A stretch of 37,254 nt of DNA from Oscillospiraceae bacterium (GTDB taxonomy: Bacteria > Bacillota > Clostridia > Oscillospirales > Oscillospiraceae), in NCBI GenBank assembly GCA_017408525.1, contig JAFQUN010000125.1, positions 1-37,254 on the forward strand. The letters run 5' to 3'. Of this stretch, positions 16,016 through 23,664 are shown one piece after another. The position numbers and the translations under genes were made by a program. The notes under the pieces were generated by a model. That model was given only the letters and a program-made list of their open reading frames with translations. It was not told the origin of the DNA and searched no databases. Numbering within the stretch: position 1 is the first letter of the stretch; the number at the start of each line of letters is the position of its first letter.

Positions 16016-16621
16016 TTATGTATCCTGCTCTATTGTAGCACCAAATTCAAAATTCGTAAACTCCATAAAAATAAATACTGCGCCTTCTTTTGAAATTTCC
16101 GCACACAGCGGTTTCATGTCCTCCGAAAAAAAGACTGTGCAAAGTATTTCTGCTTTACTGACACTACTTGTTTCAAACGTGATGCAGCGGCAAGGCTCAC
16201 CGTTCCACGAGGATCTTGACTGCTCCAAAACATACCCGCGCGCCGCCGACTCCATCACATATGCCGCGCCGTTTGCCGCACACACTTCCTCCGACACATC
16301 TCCCGCTTCCAGCGTAACACCATCGTAGTGCAAAGCAAGCGAATCACCGTCAACACTTGCACTGATACCCGCAAGCTCCTGCGGCTCGATGACCGTGACG
16401 CGGTAACCGCCGCCATGCTCATATGTGCAGCCAAGCGTGTACTCCCGCACCGCGTCACCGATGTCACAGCGCAGCCGCGTTTCCATCGTCATGGACGCCG
16501 CACCGCGGTACGCCTCCTGCACGGCAGCAGCAAAGTCATCGTTTGACACCCCTCCCCCCGTGCAGGCGCAAAGCGCCAGCGCAAGGCTCATCATCAGTGC
16601 GTAAAAGCCGACCTTACGCAC
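16016..16621 (-). CDS. GerS-like lipoprotein (LolA-type fold)
   Basis: A 201-residue lipoprotein. The start is GTG 16621 (MRKVGFYALMM), preceded by GGAGGAAGA at a good distance, and the signal peptide ends in the lipobox LCAC with Cys near residue 20. The mature part begins FAAAVQEAYRGAASMTMETRLR and continues as alternating strands, consistent with a LolA/LppX-like curved sheet. In Clostridioides difficile the lipoprotein GerS, needed with CwlD for cortex breakdown during spore germination, is encoded next to an alanine racemase. The size, lipobox and position beside alr suggest the same role. This is inference from context; sequence identity to GerS was not checked. Confidence 0.6.
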   Translation of the reverse strand: MRKVGFYALMMSLALALCACTGGGVSNDDFAAAVQEAYRGAASMTMETRLRCDIGDAVREYTLGCTYEHGGGYRVTVIEPQELAGISASVDGDSLALHYDGVTLEAGDVSEEVCAANGAAYVMESAARGYVLEQSRSSWNGEPCRCITFETSSVSKAEILCTVFFSEDMKPLCAEISKEGAVFIFMEFTNFEFGATIEQDT

Positions 16622-16632
16622 AAATCTTCCTC

Positions 16633-17496
16633 CTATATTATTTTTGAAAACGCCGCACCAAAATATGCAAGCATATCGTTTGGTGTCATCGCGTACTGCG
16701 TGTGCCTCTCGGCGGCAATGTCGCCTGCGCAGCCGTGCAGCCATACGCCGAGCGCTGCGGCGGAAAACGCGTCTGTTCCCTGCGCAAGAAGTGACGCAAC
16801 AAGCCCCGTGAGCACATCGCCGCTGCCTCCTTTTGCCATACCGCAGTTGCCGCTCGTATTTTCGGCAACCGCACCGTCCGGCGCGGCGACAAGCGTACCC
16901 GCACCCTTCAGGACGAGCGTGCAGCCACAGCGCAGCGCGAAATCGCGCGCCGCTTCCGCGCGTCCTTTGGATAGCTCCCCGCCAACGCGCAGAAACTCTC
17001 CCTCGTGCGGTGTCAGGACTGTTGCGCGGTCGCGCCGCGCGTCCAACACATCTATATGCCCCGCGATGGCGTTTATGCCGTCCGCGTCGAGCACGACAGG
17101 GCATTTGATCCGCATGAGAAGCTCTCGCACCAGCGCGTCCGATGCCGCCGACCTTCCAAAACCACAGCCAATCGCCACGCAGTCGCATCCCTCCGCGCGC
17201 TCCAATATCGGCGCGAGCGCGCCCGACGCAAAGTGCGCATCGTCAGATGGGAGCGGGAACGGCATCGCGCTGCCGCAGCGCGCGGCGACGATAGGATACA
17301 CGCACTGCGGAACGGCGAGGAAAACAAGTCCGCAGCCGCCGCGCACCGCCGCGTTTGCCGCAAAGACGGGCGCACCCGTATAGCCAACGCTGCCGCCGAC
17401 AACGAGAACTTTCCCAAAATCGCCCTTGTGTCCGTCACCCTTGCGCGGCGGCAGGAGCGTTTTTGCGTACTGCGCATCGATTTTCGTGATGTTCAT
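16633..17496 (-). CDS. nnrD: ADP-dependent NAD(P)H-hydrate dehydratase
   Basis: Repairs hydrated NADH/NADPH in the cytosol. 287 residues with a ribokinase-like fold: GKVLVVGGSVGYTGAPVFAA near residue 28, LTPHEGEFLRV about two thirds in, and the catalytic/ADP-binding region NTSGNCGMAKGGSGDVLTG. Only the dehydratase domain is present; the epimerase (NnrE) domain found fused in many bacteria is absent. It is the first gene of nnrD - gerS-like - alr - mazF, with a promoter at 17526-17554 that shares its -35 with the divergent T-box promoter. Confidence 0.94.
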   Translation of the reverse strand: MNITKIDAQYAKTLLPPRKGDGHKGDFGKVLVVGGSVGYTGAPVFAANAAVRGGCGLVFLAVPQCVYPIVAARCGSAMPFPLPSDDAHFASGALAPILERAEGCDCVAIGCGFGRSAASDALVRELLMRIKCPVVLDADGINAIAGHIDVLDARRDRATVLTPHEGEFLRVGGELSKGRAEAARDFALRCGCTLVLKGAGTLVAAPDGAVAENTSGNCGMAKGGSGDVLTGLVASLLAQGTDAFSAAALGVWLHGCAGDIAAERHTQYAMTPNDMLAYFGAAFSKII

Positions 17497-17525
17497 GGTC
17501 TTTCCTCCATGTATCGCTTTTCTTT

Positions 17526-17577
17526 ATCTTACCACGCGGAAATTCTCCTTGCAAGTTGGGGAAAAATGTGCTAATTT
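17526..17577. promoter_or_regulatory. Divergent promoter pair sharing one palindromic -35 box
   Basis: TTGCAA at 17549-17554 is its own reverse complement. On the plus strand, 17 nt later, is TAATTT (17572-17577) with an extended TGC just before it. On the minus strand, also 17 nt away, is TAAGAT (17531-17526). The first serves the T-box leader, the second nnrD. Confidence 0.55.
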
Positions 17578-17583
17578 AAGTGG

Positions 17584-17820
17584 TGCGAAATGCGTTGAAC
17601 GGGAAAATAGCGTCTCCGTGCCGCGAAGAGAGGGTCGGTCATCGGCTGGAAGCCGACCTGCGCGCGCCGCTTGGTTCGCCCGTGAGCTGCCGCGAGGAAA
17701 TGCGCGGACGGTCCTCCTCCGTTATCGGGAGATTTGAGTGCGCGCATTGGCGCGAAAATGGGTGGTACCGCGGAGGATCGTCTTTCGTCCCATACAGGGG
17801 CGGGGGACTTTTGTTTTTTG
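17584..17820 (+). promoter_or_regulatory. T-box riboswitch, phenylalanine-specific
   Basis: The conserved T-box ATGGGTGGTACCGCG lies at 17758-17772, with the tRNA-acceptor pairing bases TGGT (17763-17766), compatible with a tRNA ending ACCA (discriminator A, as in tRNA-Phe). A stem I AG-rich bulge (AGAGAGGG near 17627) precedes it. The likely specifier codon is TTC (17675-17677), placed just before GCCCGTGAGC as in other T-boxes. The terminator is GTCCC (17787-17791) with GGGAC (17804-17808) followed by a T run to 17819. Uncharged tRNA-Phe should stabilise the antiterminator and allow transcription of the deacetylase gene and pheST. Confidence 0.92.
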
Positions 17821-17830
17821 GAGGTTTTCT

Positions 17831-18859
17831 ATGCAAAAACGTTTTTCCCCTTTTTTTGCACTTTTATGCGTTTTAGCGCTTTTGATCGGCTGCACAGCAG
17901 CAAGCAGCACGGCGGACGAGCCATCTCCCCCACCGCAGCCGGAGCAATCCAATACGCAGGATACGGCGCCGGAAAACATCCCCGTCATACTGCCGGAGAT
18001 CGAACCGGAGGTCGTGCCGCAGCCGAAGCCCGAACTGGAACCACAACCGGAACCGGAACCTGAGCCAGAGGTCATACCCGAGCCGGAACCGGAACCGCAG
18101 CCTGCTCCGGAACCCGAACCCGAACCTGAGCCGGAGCCGGAGCCGGAACCGGAGCCTGCCCCAAAGCTTCTTACGACGCTCATGTACCATGACTTTATCG
18201 AAAGCGGCACACCGCCGACCGACTGGGTCGTGACCGCCGAAACGTTTCGCGAGGACCTTCAATGGCTCAAAGGCAACGGCTACACGACCGTTCTCCCGCG
18301 CGAGCTTGCCGCAGGACAGCTCGACAACGGCGAGCCGCTGCCCGAAAAGCTCGTCATGCTGACTTTCGATGACGGCTACACCAGCAACCTCACCATTGCC
18401 CTCCCCATTTTGCAGGAGTTCGGCGCAAAAGCAGCCGTTGCCCTCATCGGACACCATATCGACACCGGCGAGCCCGGCTTTCTCACATGGGAGCAATGCC
18501 GCACCATGCAGGCGAGCGGCTGCTTCGAGTTTGGCTCGCACACTTACGACCACCACATCCGCGAGGGGATCACGGGTGTTGCGCGCCTGGACGGCGAAGC
18601 GCAGGACGCTTACACCGTGCGTATCGGCGAGGATATTGCAAAAAGCGTCGAGGTGATCGAGGCACAGCTTGGCGCAAACGTGAATTATTTTGCCTATCCG
18701 CTCGGAAAGGTCGACCCGTGGGCAAACGACATCATGGCGGAGCATTTCACCGTCACCGTTACATCGAAAACAGGAAAAGCCGATATCAACGATGGGCTTT
18801 ACCGTCTGCCGCGCTATAACGTCACAGAAAACGAACGCGCCGCACTTTTTGTAAAGTAA
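17831..18859 (+). CDS. Polysaccharide deacetylase lipoprotein
   Basis: A 342-residue exported lipoprotein: signal peptide with lipobox LIGC (Cys about residue 21), a long Pro/Glu tandem linker (about residues 55-110), then a NodB-type carbohydrate esterase domain. Its metal and catalytic motifs are LTFDDGYTS (motif 1), GSHTYDHH (motif 2, metal-binding His) and FAYPLGK (motif 3). Likely substrate is N-acetylated wall polysaccharide or peptidoglycan outside the cell. GGAGG precedes ATG 17831. It lies directly behind the Phe T-box terminator and only 28 nt before pheS without a terminator, so it should be induced by phenylalanine limitation together with pheST, which is unexpected for an envelope enzyme. 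Confidence 0.92.
   Translation: MQKRFSPFFALLCVLALLIGCTAASSTADEPSPPPQPEQSNTQDTAPENIPVILPEIEPEVVPQPKPELEPQPEPEPEPEVIPEPEPEPQPAPEPEPEPEPEPEPEPEPAPKLLTTLMYHDFIESGTPPTDWVVTAETFREDLQWLKGNGYTTVLPRELAAGQLDNGEPLPEKLVMLTFDDGYTSNLTIALPILQEFGAKAAVALIGHHIDTGEPGFLTWEQCRTMQASGCFEFGSHTYDHHIREGITGVARLDGEAQDAYTVRIGEDIAKSVEVIEAQLGANVNYFAYPLGKVDPWANDIMAEHFTVTVTSKTGKADINDGLYRLPRYNVTENERAALFVK
17996..18165 (+). repeat. Imperfect tandem Pro-Glu codon repeat
   Basis: Reiterated GAACCG/GAGCCG hexamers encode a proline-glutamate linker in the deacetylase lipoprotein, probably a rigid spacer through the cell wall. Such repeats can change in length by slippage. Confidence 0.85.
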
Positions 18860-18887
18860 TTTTAATAACCTGCAAAGGAGAATGGAT

Positions 18888-19913
18888 ATGAAACAGCAAC
18901 TGGAAGCCATCCGCACAAGCGCGCTTGAAGCCATCGCCGCCACGAAATCGGCGGACGAGCTTGATGCCCTGCGCGTGAAGTACCTCGGCAAAAAGGGCGA
19001 GCTGACCTCCGTTTTGAAAATGATGGGCAAGCTCTCCGCTGAGGAGCGCCCCATCATCGGACAGGTCGCAAACGAGGTGCGTGCAAAACTCGAAGACGCC
19101 ATTGAGGCGCAGTCCGCCGCACTCGCCGAGGCTGCGCTTGCGCAGAAGCTGCGCGACGAGGCGCTCGACGTCACCGTTCCCGGAACACCCGTGCGCGTCG
19201 GTCACAAGCACCCGATGTACGTTGCGCTTGACGAGCTCAAGGAAATTTTCGTCGGCATGGGCTTTACCGTGCTCGACGGTCCCGAGGTCGAGCTTGCCGA
19301 ACTGAACTTCGACCGCCTCAACGCCGAGGAAGGTCACCCCTCGCGCGACTGGTCGGATACATTTTATTTTGACGCCGACAGCCGCGTGATGCTCCGCTCA
19401 CAAACCTCCCCCATGCAGGTGCGCGCGATGGATACGATGGATCTTCCCATCCGCATCATCGCCCCCGGCCGCGTCTTCCGCAAGGATGAAGTCGACGCGA
19501 CGCACTCACCCATGTTCCACCAGGTCGAGGGCATGGTCATCGACAAGGGCGTGACGATGGCTGACCTTAAAGGCACGCTCAATCTCGTGATGGAGCAGCT
19601 TTACGGCAAGGGCACGGTCACACGCTTCCGCCCTCATCATTTCCCGTTCACCGAACCGTCCTGCGAAATGGACGTGCAGTGCCACAAGTGCGGCGGCGCC
19701 GGCTGCCCGACGTGCAAGGGTGAGGGCTGGATCGAGGTGCTCGGCGCGGGCATGATCCACCCCAAGGTCTTGAAGATGGCGGGCATCGACACGGAGGTTT
19801 ACTCCGGCTGGGCGTTCGGCATGGGGCTTGAACGCATGGCGATGCGCCGCTTTAAGATCAGCGATCTGCGCCTGATCTTTGAAAACGATATCCGTTTCCT
19901 CGAGCAGTTTTAA
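18888..19913 (+). CDS. pheS: Phenylalanine-tRNA ligase alpha subunit
   Basis: Catalytic subunit of the class II Phe-tRNA synthetase (alpha2-beta2). 341 residues. N-terminal coiled coil, then class II motifs including the ATP-site region FRKDEVDATHSPMFHQVEG, and the C-terminal GLERMAMRRF. A CHKCGGAGCPTC cluster, found in a subset of bacterial PheS, may bind zinc. ATG 18888 is preferred to ATG 18882 because AAGGAG (18875-18880) is then 7 nt away rather than 1. It is followed by pheT after 17 nt. Confidence 0.97.
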   Translation: MKQQLEAIRTSALEAIAATKSADELDALRVKYLGKKGELTSVLKMMGKLSAEERPIIGQVANEVRAKLEDAIEAQSAALAEAALAQKLRDEALDVTVPGTPVRVGHKHPMYVALDELKEIFVGMGFTVLDGPEVELAELNFDRLNAEEGHPSRDWSDTFYFDADSRVMLRSQTSPMQVRAMDTMDLPIRIIAPGRVFRKDEVDATHSPMFHQVEGMVIDKGVTMADLKGTLNLVMEQLYGKGTVTRFRPHHFPFTEPSCEMDVQCHKCGGAGCPTCKGEGWIEVLGAGMIHPKVLKMAGIDTEVYSGWAFGMGLERMAMRRFKISDLRLIFENDIRFLEQF

Positions 19914-19930
19914 GAAAGGGGCATAGAAAA

Positions 19931-22618
19931 ATGAATCTGAGCAGAAAATGGCTGAATGAATTTGTGAAGATAACTGCCTCCGACAGAGAATTTGCCGAGG
20001 CAATGACACTCTCCGGCTCGAAGGTCGAAGTCACCGAAGACCTCGGTGCGGAGATCTCCAACGTCGTCGTCGGCAAGATCGTTTCTCTTGAACGTCACCC
20101 CGACTCCGACCATATGTGGGTGTGCCAGATCGACGTGGGCGAGGCAGAGAATGTCCAGATCGTGACCGGCGCATGGAATATCCATGTCGGCGATATTGTT
20201 CCCGTCGCACGCCACAAGTCCACCCTCCCCGGCGGCAAGAAGATCGAACGAGGCAAGCTGCGCGGCGTCGTGTCGAACGGTATGCTGTGCGGTCTTTCGG
20301 AACTCGGTCTTGACGAGCGCGATTTCCCCTATGCCGTCATCACCGCCGCGGCGATCCTCGGCGACTATAAGCCGCTCGACCCTGCAAAGCCGTCGATCTC
20401 CGCCGACATCAAAGCCGGTGACAAGATTTACGGCAGCGTTGTCGCCGCCGAGGTCAAGGATGTCCAAAACGCCGGCGTGAACCTCTGGCGCTGCGCCCTT
20501 TCGACGGGCAGCGGCGAAGGTGAGCTTGTCACGTCCTGCCAGAACCTGCACGCGGGTGACATGGTCGCCTACGACACGAAAAAGAACATCGTCTGCACGC
20601 TTGCCGACCTCCATGCCGAGCAGGCGGAGTTCCCCCACTGCATTCCGGACGGTATCTTCATCCTCCACGAGGAGGACGCCGCGCTCGGGCAGGATATCAA
20701 GAGCGTCATCGGCGCGGATGACCACGTTGTCGAGTTTGAGATCACGCCCAACCGCCCCGACTGTCTTTCCGTCATCGGTCTTGCGCGTGAAGCGGCAGCG
20801 ACATTCGGCGCTGAGCTTTCCCTTCACGCACCCGTTGTCAAAGGCGGCGCAGAAGGCAATTTGACCGACCTTCTCGACGTGGAAACGCCCGCCTCCGACC
20901 TCTGCCCGCGCTACACGGCGCGCATGGTGCGAAACGTGAAGATCGCTCCCTCTCCCAAGTGGATGCGTGAGCGTCTTCGCGCGATGGGCGTGCGCCCGAT
21001 CAACAACATCGTCGACATCACCAACTATGTCATGCTCGAATACGGTCAGCCGATGCACGCGTTCGACTACCGTTATGTGAAGGGCGGCAAGATCATCGTC
21101 CGCCGCGCCGAAGAGGGCGAGGAGCTGACAACGCTCGACGGCAATGTGCGCAAACTCAACCGCAACCACCTCGTCATCGCCGACGATACACGCGCTGTCG
21201 GTCTTGCCGGCATCATGGGCGGACTCAACAGTGAGATCGTCGACGACACGGTCGACGTCGTTTTCGAGTCTGCGAACTTCGACGGCACCTGCATCCGCAA
21301 GGGCGCGCTCGCGCTCGGTATGCGCACGGAAGCATCCGCGAAGTTTGAAAAGGGTCTGGACATTCTCAACACCCTCCCCGCCGTTGACCGCGCGTGCGAG
21401 CTTGTCGAAATGCTCGGCGCAGGTGAGGTCATGGACGGTGTGATCGACATTTTAAACTATGTCCCGCAGCCGACGAAGCTCAAACTGCGCTCTGACAAGA
21501 TCAACGAACTGCTTGGCACGGATGTCGCCGAAGCGGAGATGGTCCGCATCCTCACAAAGCTCGGCTTCACTGTTGAAGGCGACGACGTGACCGTTCCCTC
21601 CTGGCGCGGCGATGTGGAGCATTACTCCGATCTTGCCGAGGAAGTTGCGCGCTTTTTCGGTTACAACAACATCCCCACCACGCTCATGCGCGGTCAGACG
21701 ACGCTTGGCGGCTACTCGCCGGCGCAAAAGCTCGAGATCGCGCTTGGAAGCGTCTGCCGCACGATGGGATACGATGAGATCATCACCTATTCCTTCATCT
21801 CCCCCACCTATTACGACAAGATCCGCTGGAGCGCGGACGATCCGCGCCGCAAGTCGATGAAGATCATGAATCCGCTCGGCGAGGATACGTCCATCATGCG
21901 CACCTCCATCCTCCCCTCGATGCTGGAAATTCTTACGCGCAACTATAACTTCCGCAACAAGTCCGCGCGGCTCTATGAGCTTGGCAGAACCTACTTCGAG
22001 CGCGAAGACGGCATGGCGGACGAGCCGAAGGTCCTCTCTCTCGGCGCGTACGGCGACGGCGTTGACTTCTATGCACTCAAAGGCTGCGTCGAAACGCTCC
22101 TTGCCGATATCCGCGCGGAAGATATCCGCTTTGAGGCGGTCAGCGACAACCCCTCCTACCACCCGGGTCGCTGCGCCGCAGTCTATGTCGGCGAGCGCAG
22201 GATCGGCGTTTTCGGTCAGAGCCATCCCCTCGTCGCCGCGAACTACGGCGTGGATACCGAGCTGTATGCCGCCGAGCTTTCCTTCGACGCGCTCTTTGCA
22301 AGCGTCGGATCTGATCCCATCTATCAGCCGCTTCCGAAGTTCCCTGCAGTCACGCGCGATATTGCTGTTGTTTGCGATGAAGCAACGACTGTCGGTGCGC
22401 TGACCGACTGCATCCGTCGCGGCGCAAAGGGTCTTTTGAAGGATGTCGTACTCTTCGACATCTATCGCGGTGCATCGCTTGGCGAGGGAAAGAAGAGCGT
22501 TGCTTTCAACCTGACGCTTCGCGCTGACGACCGCAGCCTCACCTCCGAGGAGGCAGACGCGGATGTTCACACTGTTCTCGCACTTCTTGAAAGTGAGCTT
22601 GGCGCACATTTGAGATAA
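19931..22618 (+). CDS. pheT: Phenylalanine-tRNA ligase beta subunit, enlarged
   Basis: Beta subunit with editing and tRNA-binding roles. Layout: EMAP-like OB domain (about residues 39-130), an extra block (about 140-250), B3/4 editing domain (from ITPNRPDCLS, about residue 270), B5 and catalytic-like core, and a C-terminal ferredoxin-like anticodon domain (about 800-895). The 895 residues exceed the usual ~800 by about 90, nearly all in the extra block. That block, VVAAEVKDVQNAGVNLWRC to VAYDTKKN, reads like a diverged second copy of the OB domain. The frame is continuous and well conserved around it. Multi-hairpin element copy B follows the stop codon after 4 nt. Confidence 0.96.
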   Translation: MNLSRKWLNEFVKITASDREFAEAMTLSGSKVEVTEDLGAEISNVVVGKIVSLERHPDSDHMWVCQIDVGEAENVQIVTGAWNIHVGDIVPVARHKSTLPGGKKIERGKLRGVVSNGMLCGLSELGLDERDFPYAVITAAAILGDYKPLDPAKPSISADIKAGDKIYGSVVAAEVKDVQNAGVNLWRCALSTGSGEGELVTSCQNLHAGDMVAYDTKKNIVCTLADLHAEQAEFPHCIPDGIFILHEEDAALGQDIKSVIGADDHVVEFEITPNRPDCLSVIGLAREAAATFGAELSLHAPVVKGGAEGNLTDLLDVETPASDLCPRYTARMVRNVKIAPSPKWMRERLRAMGVRPINNIVDITNYVMLEYGQPMHAFDYRYVKGGKIIVRRAEEGEELTTLDGNVRKLNRNHLVIADDTRAVGLAGIMGGLNSEIVDDTVDVVFESANFDGTCIRKGALALGMRTEASAKFEKGLDILNTLPAVDRACELVEMLGAGEVMDGVIDILNYVPQPTKLKLRSDKINELLGTDVAEAEMVRILTKLGFTVEGDDVTVPSWRGDVEHYSDLAEEVARFFGYNNIPTTLMRGQTTLGGYSPAQKLEIALGSVCRTMGYDEIITYSFISPTYYDKIRWSADDPRRKSMKIMNPLGEDTSIMRTSILPSMLEILTRNYNFRNKSARLYELGRTYFEREDGMADEPKVLSLGAYGDGVDFYALKGCVETLLADIRAEDIRFEAVSDNPSYHPGRCAAVYVGERRIGVFGQSHPLVAANYGVDTELYAAELSFDALFASVGSDPIYQPLPKFPAVTRDIAVVCDEATTVGALTDCIRRGAKGLLKDVVLFDIYRGASLGEGKKSVAFNLTLRADDRSLTSEEADADVHTVLALLESELGAHLR

Positions 22619-22622
22619 ACAA

Positions 22623-22737
22623 GTCTCACCGAGTTTCGTGCGTAAGCACGAAATAAAGTCAAACCATTTTCGCCGACGACATGCGCGTCGGCGAAAATAC
22701 TTCTTGCCCCACAAACGTGTGAGCGTAAGCGAGTGCG
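22623..22737 (+). repeat. Multi-hairpin 3'-UTR element, copy B (after pheT)
   Basis: Read in the pheT direction: GTCTCACCGAGTTT (22623-22636), hairpin CGTGC/GCACG (22637-22650), AAATAAAGT (22651-22659), CATTTT (22665-22670), hairpin CGCCGACG/CGTCGGCG (22671-22693), AAAATAC (22694-22700), CAAACGTG (22712-22719), a short stem, GAGTGCG (22731-22737). Order and spacing agree with copy A after nrdR, with different but still complementary stems. Two further hairpins follow within 22755-22796. There is no T run typical of an intrinsic terminator. Confidence 0.75.
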
Positions 22738-22829
22738 CGCAGCGAAGCGCAAAAAACGCAATAAAAGCGATGTTTCGCTTTTGTTGAAGCGTTAAGTGTT
22801 ACGCTTTTGTTACACACTTGCATTTTGAC

Positions 22830-22858
22830 TTTACTTTTCGCCGCAAAGCCGCTATACT
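22830..22858 (+). promoter_or_regulatory. Promoter of ireB
   Basis: TTTACT (22830-22835), 17-nt spacer, TATACT (22853-22858). A better-looking TTGACT at 22825-22830 is 22 nt from the -10 and therefore too far. Confidence 0.55.
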
Positions 22859-22892
22859 GTAAGCAGCACACGAAAAGGAGGTCTTCGCCGTT

Positions 22893-23138
22893 ATGGATGA
22901 ATTCACGAGAAAATTCAACGTCATGGATGAGAAGGACGCCCAGATCCGTCACATTCTGACGACGGTCTACGCTGCATTGGAGGAAAAGGGCTATAACCCT
23001 ATCAACCAGATCGTCGGCTATATCCTCTCCGAAGACCCGACGTATATCACCAACCATAATCAGGCGCGTATGCTCATCCGCAAGCTGGATCGCGACGAGC
23101 TTTTGCAGGTTTTGGTAACAGACTATCTGAAGAAGTAA
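22893..23138 (+). CDS. ireB: IreB family regulatory phosphoprotein (UPF0297)
   Basis: An 81-residue protein matching the IreB/YrzL family almost end to end: [37 protein letters not shown] and [19 protein letters not shown] are its hallmarks. In enterococci IreB is phosphorylated by the Ser/Thr kinase IreK and influences cephalosporin resistance; elsewhere it is usually encoded before ruvX. Here that neighbour is absent. AAAAGGAGG precedes ATG 22893. It has its own promoter and a hairpin at 23153-23179. Confidence 0.95.
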   Translation: MDEFTRKFNVMDEKDAQIRHILTTVYAALEEKGYNPINQIVGYILSEDPTYITNHNQARMLIRKLDRDELLQVLVTDYLKK

Positions 23139-23152
23139 CACCACATCTCAAA

Positions 23153-23179
23153 ACGGCGCACCGAACTTCGGTGCGCCGT
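23153..23179 (+). terminator. Hairpin after ireB
   Basis: ACGGCGCACCGAA and TTCGGTGCGCCGT form an almost uninterrupted 12-13-bp stem 14 nt after the ireB stop. The following tract CCTTATG is only weakly T-rich, so termination may be partial. Confidence 0.6.
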
Positions 23180-23245
23180 CCTTATGCTCAAAAAGAATCT
23201 GTTTTCGCAAATAACTATTGGAAAATATTCACATCTATGTTATAA

Positions 23246-23274
23246 TTGACATTGGCTTTCAAAAGTGTTACAAT
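23246..23274 (+). promoter_or_regulatory. Near-consensus sigma-A promoter
   Basis: TTGACA (23246-23251), 17-nt spacer, TACAAT (23269-23274), 26 nt before the ATG at 23300. Confidence 0.8.
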
Positions 23275-23299
23275 TTGGTTACAAAAGGAGTGCATCATC

Positions 23300-23593
23300 A
23301 TGGCAACGAAAAACGAAGGTCTTGTTTACAAGGATCACCCGCTGCGCCGCGTAGACAATATGATCTACTACGGTTCGATGGCGGACAAATACATCGCCGT
23401 GCTGCAGGTGCTGGAGTCTCGCAAGGAAAAGGACATCAGCATCGCAACAAAGGTTTCCGTTCAGCTCCAGCTGACGGCTGCAAATCTCAAATCGCGCGAC
23501 CGCATCGTTAAAAAAGGCGAACGTGAAAGCCTTTATGCTGCGATGGATGTTGCATCCATCTGGCTTGAGCGCGCACAGAGCGGCAAGATCTGA
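23300..23593 (+). CDS. Small cytosolic protein of unknown function
   Basis: A 97-residue protein that I cannot assign. It has a basic N-terminal half (LVYKDHPLRRVDNMIYYGSM) and looks mostly helical (KYIAVLQVLESRKEKDISIATKV onwards), without signal peptide, membrane segment or Cys motif. AAAAGGAG lies 10 nt before ATG 23300, and the promoter at 23246-23274 is strong, so it is very likely expressed, possibly at high level. It lies between ireB and the SH3/NlpC-P60 hydrolase. Confidence 0.8.
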   Translation: MATKNEGLVYKDHPLRRVDNMIYYGSMADKYIAVLQVLESRKEKDISIATKVSVQLQLTAANLKSRDRIVKKGERESLYAAMDVASIWLERAQSGKI

Positions 23594-23664
23594 TCTTCTT
23601 TCGTATGCCGCCGCAAGATAGAAATACGACGGTTTACAAACCGGAGAAAGGACGGTCTTCCTCC

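Noticed and set aside
17996..18165. CRISPR array or minisatellite
   Set aside because: The hexamer repeats are in frame, imperfect, without spacers, and encode a Pro-Glu linker.
17873..19174. 433-codon minus-strand frame with Arg/Leu/Gly-rich repeats
   Set aside because: The repeat-like translation is only the complement of the Pro-Glu linker and of pheS; not a gene.
19910..21169. Long minus-strand frame opposite pheT
   Set aside because: It is a shadow of the GC-rich pheT codons and has no start context.
22825..22830. TTGACT as the -35 box of ireB
   Set aside because: It is 22 nt from the -10, too far for sigma-A; TTTACT at 22830-22835 gives 17 nt.
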